DNA from: Dunaliella salina
Taxonomy: Eukaryota; Chlorophyta; Chlorophyceae; Chlamydomonadales; Dunaliellaceae
Assembly: GCA_002284615.2 (NCBI GenBank)
Contig: MU069479.1
Location: 689,501 to 702,538, forward strand
DNA length: 13,038 bases
Reading direction: 5' to 3'
In this document: positions 6,871-13,038 of the stretch, piece by piece
Layout: the number at the start of each line of letters is the position of its first letter
Numbering within the stretch: the first letter of the stretch is position 1
Notes under the pieces: generated by a model
Told to the model about the DNA's origin: nothing
Database searches by the model: none
The model's input: only the letters and a program-made list of their open reading frames with translations
Program-made: the position numbers and the translations under genes

Positions 6871-7448
6871 GCAAGGTTTATATTTTTGAGTTCTGGTGCT
6901 TTGTTTGGTGTAGCATCGGTGTTTGTAAAAGTCTGGTCAATAGTAGTTTAAGAGTTTGACAGATATTGTTGCAGTTTGCAAGAGAAGAAAGCCTGTTGAG
7001 AGCAGAAGTCTGCTTCTTCTTTATATCAAAGTGATGGGAGGAGTTCAGAGTGTTGGAGAGCGGATGAATTCAAACATAAGTGCTTTCTGCCTCTCCGTTT
7101 ACAATTCCTGGGTCTTTTGGCAATGCTGCTCAAAAGTAGAGGGTGCTGGCATTGTGGGACCTCCATGCATAGAGAAGAGGAACTCCTTGCCAGCCAAGAG
7201 GCTGCGTGCATTCAATCCTTAAGTTAAGGAAACGTTCCCTACTTGGCAGGCTTGCAGAGACACAACCAAATTGCCTCACTAGGGCCATCAAACCTATACG
7301 TAGACACAGCATGCCAAGTAGATTGCCAGAAATTTTCTGTGCTTGCATTCCTTTTTTATGTGTGCACGAGGCTGACTGGCACTCTTGGTATCCCAAGAAA
7401 CTCACACCTTTCAATCCGCGCAGATACCCTTGTGTCTCAGTCTGGTGA
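6871..7448. other. Spacer between LINE and HSP20, nothing assigned
   Basis: Several overlapping short open frames occur on both strands, but none carries a motif I recognise. The missing N-terminal part of the LINE endonuclease would be expected in 6870-7210 on the minus strand, and could be present in unreadable form. The HSP20 transcript probably ends near 7449 or somewhat to its left. Confidence 0.45.
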
Positions 7449-7454
7449 TTTATT
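7449..7454 (-). promoter_or_regulatory. Possible AATAAA polyadenylation signal of HSP20
   Basis: AATAAA on the minus strand about 185 nt after the HSP20 stop codon. Many green algae instead use TGTAA, which I did not find between the stop and this site. The assignment is weak. Confidence 0.3.
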
Positions 7455-7638
7455 CAACACGTATTTTACGTGGCTCTAAAATGTACGGGGTCATGTTTGT
7501 GCACATGTGCAGGATGGAAGGTCAAAAACCAACACAAATGCAGCTGCAAAAACAACACCATCAAAAAACATTTGAAATCCAGCCTGCAAATGGGATTAGT
7601 GCACCTGGGCTGATTGCCCTGCCCTCTGTGCTCGAGCT

Positions 7639-8147
7639 TTACTTTGTGGGCTGCACAGGGACATCCCTCTCCTGCGATGCCACTTTGATGCGCTTGGGTT
7701 GAGCAGCAGCGGGTTTGGGCTCCTTTGGCCTGTAAGCGGGTCATGCAAATTTGGTCTCAATATGTGCATACATTTATAGAGCATAGCGAATGGCAGGTAC
7801 GTTTAGCTACAGAATTTTTTCTCAGAAAGCAAAGCACTAAACAACATTTTGCGCCCACACTAGCCCTTCCCTTTCGATATTTTCTCTGCATTGATTTCCG
7901 TACAAGTCCTTCGAAGGGAATTCTCTCACACTAGGTAGAGTGAGCGTTTGCTGCTGCAAGCATCTAAATCTGGGACTGGCTGACGTTGTCTAAATCAAAC
8001 AACTGCACTCCTGGTTTGTCTCTTTGACTAATATCTGTTTGAAGATAAAAAAAATCAGTGGACGCACTCACACATCCACCGTCAGAACGCCGTTGGTCAG
8101 CTTGGCGCTGATGCCCTCCTCCTTTGCGTCCTCTGGAAGTGCAAAAG

Positions 8148-8233
<86 letters not shown>

Positions 8234-10646
8234 AACGAGTAGGGCATATGAGGTGCGTAAGTACTGAACTCAAGTGAGGGTTGAACCCCTGATGCAGCTC
8301 TTCAACAGACGAGGAAAATGACCTTTCAAGGGCTAAGCTGACCACCTTGATCCTTGTTAGATCCTTTGGAGACTGCAGCAGCTGAACATTCTCATACTTT
8401 AATCAGACTCAAATCCCGCAGCTCAGCAAATCCGAACAGGAATGACAAAGTGACCCTGCACATCATCTTAGTTGGTGTGGCTGGCACTATCTAAAAGGAA
8501 CAAAAAATGAAACCTCTTGTGAACCTGGGCCTAAACAAATTCACTACTGTGCCATCCAAAATTGACAATCATTATGATCACCAGAATGCTCTTCGTTTTG
8601 AGGTTTGATTCTGTCGGGCGTGCGGCGGTGAAGAGAAGGACAGGGAGAGCCTGAACGTCCAGGAGCATGGGGGACAACCCTCCAGATCCTCATTTGCTCT
8701 CTTCCTGGTTCTCACCTAGACTGGCTGTGTCTTGTGTAGGTTTTGAGGGCCCCTTGTTGAGGTCCCTGCTAGCTTGCAAGTTTGGGAAACCTTGCTTCAT
8801 GCGCATGGCCTCTTGCCTGCATGGGCTTTGCTTTTCTTTTTCCAGCACATGTCCCAACAGTGAGCCGTTTTTTGGTTAAGGGAGGCACAGAGTGAAAGGA
8901 ACTGTTTGATGTTGGATATGTTCAGACAAGTATTGCACTCCTGATTAACACAATTTGGGATTCAAAACATGAGCCACAGGACTCCCTGTCAAAGTCACCT
9001 TGAGAAGCTGTTGAATGTGCGCTCAGAGCGGTGCGTGCGCACGCCGGCCTCCACATTGTCTCTGGCAGTCTGCAGGAACGCAAAAAAAGAGAAGGAAACC
9101 GAGCTCCGACTAATGCTCGTTCATCCCTCCCTTTGAACACACGTCACCACAGGAAGTGCTGCAAAAAATTCTTAATTTTCCTAGGTTATGGTACCCATCA
9201 AGCTTGTTTTGAATCAATAGGCAGGAAGGTAGGCCGCTTGAGATTGGATTGCCACCTAAATATGTATATCTGGTCCGCAATCAAAGGGACTAGGTTTGTC
9301 TGTGTACGCAATAGAAAATTTCCAGGCGCAAAAATGGGAGTCTGACAGAGTTGACTCAATTCTGGCCTGGAAATACAAAGAATGAACATAGCTTCATGGG
9401 CAGCCAAAATCAAGCTTTAGTATATTGGTCACAGTAAGACAGTAAGTATATACATTCCATAAATGACAGCGTAAAGGCTCAAATATGAAAAGGACAGGCA
9501 TTTTGCCCCCAGTACTCCAAGGGGATCATGATATTAATCAAGCAAAGCTGCGCACACCTGCATTGTTTTTTCTCCTGAAACCACAAGGTTGCCTGCATGT
9601 ATCTCCACCTTGATATCCTCAGGGGTCATTCCGGGGGCATCTGCATGCATGTACATGTGCTCAACATATTTGTCTGCAGGTGTGACACAGGCTGTGTAGC
9701 AATTGTGGAGATGGCAATGTATCCCTGTATGTACTTGGCTTTCTGCATCCGCACCTGCTACGATGCTGTAGCGGTCGTTCATCTCAACCTGCGGGGCAGG
9801 AAGGGAGTCTGCTCGATTGCAATAGCTCGATTGCAATATGCATTCTCTGTGAAGCTTCATCTTAAGATGGATGGGGAACGCTTAGTTCAGTCTTCCTTAC
9901 AGGAATTCCTCAATATTTTCCCTGGTCCCATGAGCCTTGTATTCTATTGCTCTGCAGAAGTGGGGACTCACAGCTCTTTTGAGCCAATGCGCCTTCTTAT
10001 CATTAACTGTTTGTGAGGAGAGTTTTTCTGCCTTTGTAGCTTTTCTTTCCTTTTTACTTGCTTCCCTTCGTACTGCAACATTTTATTATATCCCCTACAG
10101 GAAATATCGTTTTCCATTGCTTTGGTGCTTGAGATTTGTACTCTTTTTGTGGATTGCCCAGACGCACCAGCTATTCTTAGCACACTAATCACATCACAAA
10201 TGAAGCACTGCCTGTCCCGATGGTCACTGTGTGATGAGTCATCACTGACGCTGTCAGTGACAGAGGCAAACGCACCACATCCATGGGGTGGCTGACAGCC
10301 CCGGTTGTGATCATTGGACCAAATGCGGGCGTTGCGGTTGAGCGCATAAAGGGTCTCATGGCCCGAGACACTGAGAGGAGCAGACACAAGAGATGTACTT
10401 GGACGAAGATCAGGGCAGACAACACTGGTGCTGCTCTTCTCTTTGTTGAGCAATCTCATTCACGAGGAAGTGCCTATTTCAATCTACAAAACCAGATGAA
10501 GCAATTGTCTTGGTCGTGGGCATGAGCCTCCGGAGTTCAAGGATCCGAGCAACCTGGGGCGATGGGTGCGCCGCACAAGGCATGCACCCACCTGCCTGGT
10601 CGATGTCAGTGATTCCAAAGGGGTCAGAGAAAAGGGACAGGGCCAT
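7639..10646 (-). CDS. HSP20: Small heat shock protein (HSP20 / alpha-crystallin family), seven exons
   Basis: An ATP-independent chaperone that binds unfolding proteins under stress. Exons on minus: 10646-10592, 10370-10276, 9788-9755, 9640-9558, 9069-8999, 8149-8072, 7729-7639. All introns are GT-AG (221, 487, 114, 488, 849 and 342 nt). The joined frame is 507 nt, 168 residues plus TAA, a normal length for the family. Exon 1 encodes MALSLFSDPFG. The alpha-crystallin domain starts near residue 47 (HPMDVVEMNDRYSIVADAPG, joining exons 2, 3 and 4). It includes GMTPEDIKVEIHAGNLVVSG, then VRTHRSERTFNSFSR, RSFALPEDAKEEG across the exon 5-6 joint, and the A-x3-NGVL signature AKLTNGVLTV. The C-tail has KRIKVA, an I-x-V oligomerisation motif, after an alanine/proline linker. 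No transit peptide is evident, so a cytosolic location is inferred. No frameshift or lost residue is seen, and the gene appears functional. The start is the only ATG giving the SDPF-type N-terminus. Confidence 0.9.
8151..8229. repeat. (TG)n microsatellite, about 39 units, abutting an HSP20 splice acceptor
   Basis: On the gene's strand this is (CA)n ending directly in CACAG at the 3' end of intron 5. Exon 6 begins at 8149. No pyrimidine tract separates repeat and exon. A (CA)n run contains no AG, so it is compatible with a distant branch point upstream, for instance in the GTTAATAACA stretch just beyond the repeat. Confidence 0.95.
8345..8895 (+). mobile_element. Retroelement 3' fragment C in intron 5 of HSP20, opposite orientation
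   Basis: Plus strand 8451 onward reads VTLHIILVGVAGTI, stop, then MKPLVNLGLNK, matching copies A and B. Upstream LILVRSFGDC at about 8350 is a decayed LVEIKFCEDT segment. Around 8667 MGDNPPDPHLL matches the C-terminal NPPDPH peptide. The tail to about 8895 aligns with fragment A in reverse complement (ATTTGCTCT, GACTGGCTGTGTC, CTAGCTTGCAAG, CTTTTCTTTTTCC, TTAAGGGAGG). It lies wholly within intron 5, antisense to the host gene, and accounts for most of that intron's length. Domain residues are frameshifted and the copy is inert. Confidence 0.7.
9811..9838. repeat. 14-bp perfect tandem duplication in HSP20 intron 2
   Basis: GCTCGATTGCAATA occurs twice in direct succession, about 22 bp from the exon 3 acceptor on the intron side. 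Confidence 0.85.
9940..10075 (+). mobile_element. Retroelement 3' tail fragment T in HSP20 intron 2
   Basis: CTCTTTTGAGCCAATGCGCC and GAGAGTTTTTCTGCCTTTG-TAG followed by a TTTTCTTTCCTTTT stretch align with the tail of fragment P (CTCTTTTTTGAGCCAATGTG, GAGAGTTTCTCTGCCTACGA). No domain sequence precedes it, so it is a very short 3' end of the P subfamily. Its orientation is plus, antisense to HSP20. Confidence 0.65.
10242..10260. repeat. Short hairpin in HSP20 intron 2
   Basis: TCACTGAC and GTCAGTGA pair with a 3-nt loop. Next to it is the palindrome GATGAGTCATC at 10233-10243. These are at the 5' end of intron 2 on the gene's strand, 16 nt after the exon 2 donor. They could affect donor use, but nothing more can be said. 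Confidence 0.5.
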
Positions 10647-10970
10647 CTTGGTGTGGGTTGTGGAAAGTGACCTGCAAATTTGTGTATGTGAGCATGCATG
10701 CCTGCATGATCTCATACAACGACGTCATCAGTGCACAGGAGGAGGTTGTGTGCCTATCCTGCCCTGCTGCGTTGTTGAGGATGTCCTCAGACAGAGCGCC
10801 TTGAAGCTGGCTGCTATGCCCTGATCATCACACAGCAGCTTCTGATGTTGTATACACACAGCCAGCATCGCACGCAGCAGATCACCTACCGGAATATTTG
10901 AGTGAGGAATTAATTTACGATTTGTTGTGTGATGGGTTAGTCGCTTTTTTCCGATCTAGATCCACGGATC

Positions 10971-10980
10971 CGAAATTTCG
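10971..10980 (-). promoter_or_regulatory. Possible heat shock element upstream of HSP20
   Basis: CGAAATTTCG is a perfect nGAAnnTTCn pair, the core of heat shock factor sites, 325 bp upstream of the ATG. A partial gGAATATTTg lies at about 10892-10901, nearer the gene. Real elements usually have three units, and a third is not in register here. No convincing TATA box was seen. Confidence 0.3.
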
Positions 10981-11439
10981 TATGTGTGCTCAGATATGAT
11001 GAAAAGCAGCATTTAAATGTATATTATTCTAATTGCAATCGATCAGAGTCATTGTGAGGCGTGAGGCGTTTGTATTCTCAGCGATTCTGCTTCAAACCAT
11101 CCCTTGGGCTTCTCAACAGCCATGCTTATCGCGTTCAAAATTATGCATAAAATAAGAACCTTCGGAAAGGCTTCAGTCACTGGGTGGTCCCAACTCGCCC
11201 CTGCCATTAACAGCAGAAAAATGCGAGGACGAAAACCAGCTTGCTTTACTCCCTTCTTCCCACTATTACTTTTTCAAGCTGCCCTTATTCTCTTCCCTTG
11301 TTCCTTTCTTGGACCTTTTTCGCTCTTTGCACATGTGTACAGGAGCTTTTCATCCTAATTTGTTTGCATTGTGGCCCTACTGTATCCATTTGGGAGTCCC
11401 TCCACTTTTAACTTGCACGCAACGTGATAAGAGTCGCGG
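10981..11439. other. Intergenic, no gene recognised
   Basis: An 84-codon plus-strand frame (11104-11358) has a hydrophobic C-terminal half, but no start context, codon pattern or family resemblance to support it. A GTGAGGCGTGAGGC tandem occurs at about 11055-11068. Confidence 0.5.
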
Positions 11440-11533
11440 TTGTTGAGGTACAAGGGAAGGCTGGCCGACCACTTGGCCACGCTAGCGCTAGCGTGGCCCA
11501 GTGGTCGGCCAGCCTTCCCTTATACCTCAACAA
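11440..11533. repeat. 94-bp near-perfect palindrome with tRNA A-box-like core
   Basis: Arms of 47 bp with no spacer, centred at 11486.5 on GCGCTAGC, have only two mismatched pairs (11451/11522 and 11474/11499). The right arm carries TGGCCCAGTGG, which fits the RNA polymerase III A-box/D-arm pattern TRGCNNAGYGG, followed by TCGGCC. No B box (GGTTCGANTCC) follows, so it is not a tRNA gene. It is best described as a foldback of a short tRNA-half-like unit. Confidence 0.8.
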
Positions 11534-11724
11534 AATGTCAGTCCCGGAAGGGGGGATTCTGAGCACCCAAGCGCTACGTGCTTCCCTGCACGGCCTTGTA
11601 GCAAGCACTAGCGCGCCTTGCCCTTCCTCTAGAGATCTGTATCCACGCGCTCTTCTCTACTCTGCTGCTCTACTGTTTTGATCGCGCAGGTGCTCCCCCT
11701 GCGCTGCTGCTGTCGTACTTCTGC

Positions 11725-11756
11725 ATCTGCTCTAGAGCAGATCTAGAGATCTCTAG
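11725..11756. repeat. Two adjacent perfect palindromes
   Basis: ATCTGCTCTAGAGCAGAT (11725-11742) is directly followed by CTAGAGATCTCTAG (11743-11756). They share the TCTAGA core. The function is unknown. Confidence 0.8.
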
Positions 11757-12094
11757 CTAGTGCCGTACTGCCACATCTGCAATGCCGATTTGTTTCAGCT
11801 GGTGCCCCCCCAGCAGCTCTGCTGCAGTCACTGAAGCCTGACCCCGCGTCACAACTTCTTCCACTTCGTCCTCCTTCTCCGTGACTACACTCTGCTGCTG
11901 TCTGCTCTGCTCTGCTGCTGCTGTCTCAATCGGTCATCGCACAGGCTCTGCCAGACTAACTCCCTGCTGGATGCCTATCCCGTAGCCCGAAGGCCAGCCT
12001 ACCNAGTGTCTAACCCCTCTTCCCTGAGAGGGCACAACTGCCGTCATGTTGTGTGCATGGGTGTGGGTTCCCAATGCAGTCAGGGACATAGGGC

Positions 12095-12112
12095 TATGCT
12101 ACCGATAATGCT
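12095..12112 (+). repeat. Direct repeat TATGCTAC(GG)CGATAATGCT, copy 1
   Basis: 18 bp that recurs at 12477-12496 with a 2-bp insertion. Copy 2 begins five bases after the solo A-box-like unit at 12425-12472. Confidence 0.65.
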
Positions 12113-12381
12113 GCTGTCGCTTTCGCTGCTCCTGCATTTGCAATTGCCTGCGTGTGAGCCCTGCGCGCACTGATGCCCTGCACTGCTGATGAGTCTCTGC
12201 GACATGTCCTCACCCAAAGGCGTCCTCTGCCCCTCTCGCTGCTCGGGCATCCATCTCTGACCCTTCGCTGTTCGTGGGCATCCAGCTCAGCCCCAGCTCC
12301 ACCTCATCGTCCCCTTCTGCAACTCCCGCACACTGCACTCCCAGCGCAGTGGACTACGTAATCTGGGCCCATAACTTGTCG

Positions 12382-12399
12382 GGGTATACTGGTATACCC
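12382..12399. repeat. 18-bp inverted repeat
   Basis: GGGTATAC and GTATACCC separated by TG. It lies about 25 bp before the solo A-box-like unit. Confidence 0.7.
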
Positions 12400-12424
12400 A
12401 AATTTCTAACCAGAATTTACCCAA

Positions 12425-12472
12425 GCGCTAGCGTGGCTAAGTGGTCGGCCAGCCTTCCCTTATACCTCAACA
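12425..12472 (+). repeat. Solo copy of the palindrome arm
   Basis: 48 bp matching 11485-11532 at an offset of exactly 940 bp with two differences (GGCTAAGT against GGCCCAGT). Similarity stops sharply on both sides, at GCGCTAGC and at CCTCAACA, which suggests a discrete unit. TGGCTAAGTGG again fits the A-box pattern. Confidence 0.8.
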
Positions 12473-12476
12473 GTGG

Positions 12477-12496
12477 TATGCTACGGCGATAATGCT
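12477..12496 (+). repeat. Direct repeat TATGCTAC(GG)CGATAATGCT, copy 2
   Basis: Partner of 12095-12112. The two copies may be the flanks of an inserted or duplicated 364-bp segment. Confidence 0.6.
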
Positions 12497-12589
12497 CAAG
12501 CATCCATAAGTTGCCTCTGTGATTTGTGCTCAGCAATTGAAGGACGTCCAGAATTCAAGCAAAGCAATTCGGGGACATCTTCATTCTCC

Positions 12590-12842
12590 TGCAGTCCTCC
12601 CTAAACCCCTTCTTATTTTCTTGGGGTCCTCCTTGAACTCCTACTAAATTTCTACAGGACTTTTAACCCTTCCTCTATTTCTTGCGAATCTCCTTCAACC
12701 CTTCCTCTTTTTTTTTTTGTGAATCTCCTTCAACCCCTCCTCTTTTTTTGCAGGCCCCCTCAAACCCCTCTTTACTTTCCTGCAGACATCCTTTACACGT
12801 CCATATTTTTCCTGCAGGCATCCTCAATTCTCCTTGATTTCT
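12590..12842. repeat. Degenerate pyrimidine-rich minisatellite
   Basis: About six or seven imperfect units of roughly 35-42 bp. Each has a CTCCTTCAACCCYTCCTC-like half followed by a T run and TGCAGG. The best units are around 12685-12760. On the minus strand this is purine-rich and gives a spurious lysine/glutamate-rich open frame. Confidence 0.75.
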
Positions 12843-12941
12843 GTACGTTGAAATTTTGACATAGGGGATCATGCAAAATCGTCTGATGATCATGATAGCA
12901 AACAAAGGTCAAAGAGAGAAAGAGAGAATGACGAGACAGAA

Positions 12942-12943
<2 letters not shown>

Positions 12944-13038
<95 letters not shown>
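12944..13038. repeat. (GAAA)n microsatellite, continues past the window
   Basis: About 24 perfect tetranucleotide units from 12944 to the window end. Imperfect GA-rich sequence precedes it from about 12910. Confidence 0.97.

Larger units (their letters stand above)
11640..12370. repeat. Low-complexity CTG/CTGCTG-rich region
   Basis: Imperfect CTG and CTCTGCTG runs dominate, with internal direct repeats such as CGTACTTCTGCATCTGC against CGTACTGCCACATCTGC, and GGGCATCCATCTC against GGGCATCCAGCTC. Open frames here encode serine/proline/leucine-rich low-complexity peptides and are not supported as genes. One ambiguous base is at 12004. Confidence 0.6.

Noticed and set aside
8024..8242. Plus-strand frame ending in a Cys-Val repeat
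   Set aside because: The CV run is just the (TG)n microsatellite. The rest is antisense to HSP20 exon 6.
9534..9860. Single-exon reading of the HSP20 core (108 codons)
   Set aside because: It retains intron 3 sequence between SIVA and DAPG. Removing 9754-9641 at GT-AG joins the domain seamlessly.
9597..10016. 139-codon plus-strand open frame
   Set aside because: Antisense to HSP20 exons 3 and 4 and their introns, which are supported by splice sites and domain motifs.
9968..10459. 163-codon minus-strand open frame
   Set aside because: It overlaps HSP20 exon 2 in the wrong frame and runs into the retroelement tail. The spliced frame explains the conserved sequence.
11440..11533. tRNA gene
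   Set aside because: There is an A-box-like block and a D-stem, but no B box, no fitting anticodon stem and no acceptor pairing.
11424..11681. 85-codon plus-strand open frame through the palindrome
   Set aside because: The VAQWSASLPLYL peptide comes from reading through the A-box-like repeat unit. It recurs only where the repeat does.
12675..12905. Minus-strand Lys/Glu-rich protein
   Set aside because: Produced by the degenerate pyrimidine-rich minisatellite read in reverse.
12944..13038. Telomere or CRISPR array
   Set aside because: A pure (GAAA)n tetranucleotide repeat without spacers, and not a telomere-type unit.

Overview
The window is eukaryotic nuclear DNA, most likely from a green alga (chlorophyte). 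Three things point there: one gene split by six GT-AG introns, simple-sequence repeats and a dense litter of decayed retrotransposon, and a non-LTR retrotransposon that seems to combine an APE-type endonuclease, an RNase H, a CCHC zinc finger and a restriction-like endonuclease. That last domain set is known to me from the Dualen/RandI elements of green algae. The genus cannot be told. Two N bases (6325, 12004) show draft assembly.

Only one intact host gene is visible: a small heat shock protein (HSP20, alpha-crystallin domain) on the minus strand, 10646 to 7639. I reconstructed seven exons. Every junction is GT-AG, the joined frame is 507 nt (168 residues plus stop), and the domain hallmarks fall in the right order. 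Its introns hold retroelement debris: a 3' fragment in opposite orientation in intron 5, another tail in intron 2, and a (CA)n tract that directly abuts a 3' splice site.

Layout from left to right. 1-1090 holds diverged direct repeats and short palindromes but no gene. 1090-2605 is a nest of three 3'-terminal retroelement fragments: one on minus, then a head-to-head junction near 1587, then two copies arranged tail-to-tail as a ~1 kb imperfect inverted repeat. 2735-6870 is a long, frameshifted minus-strand retroelement. Read on its own strand it gives APE-like endonuclease, an unidentified stretch, a module resembling PCIF1-type adenine methyltransferases, RNase H, CCHC finger and restriction-like endonuclease. 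No reverse transcriptase catalytic motif was found. 6870-7450 has nothing recognised. 7449-10980 is the HSP20 locus with a possible heat shock element upstream. 11440-12500 is low-complexity CTG-rich DNA with a 94-bp near-perfect palindrome whose arm recurs 940 bp away and contains a tRNA A-box-like core. The right end is a pyrimidine-rich degenerate minisatellite and a (GAAA)n tract running off the window.

The most notable candidate for something less described is the methyltransferase-like module inside a two-endonuclease LINE. This copy is dead, so it is a fossil pointing to a family that must be examined elsewhere in the genome.
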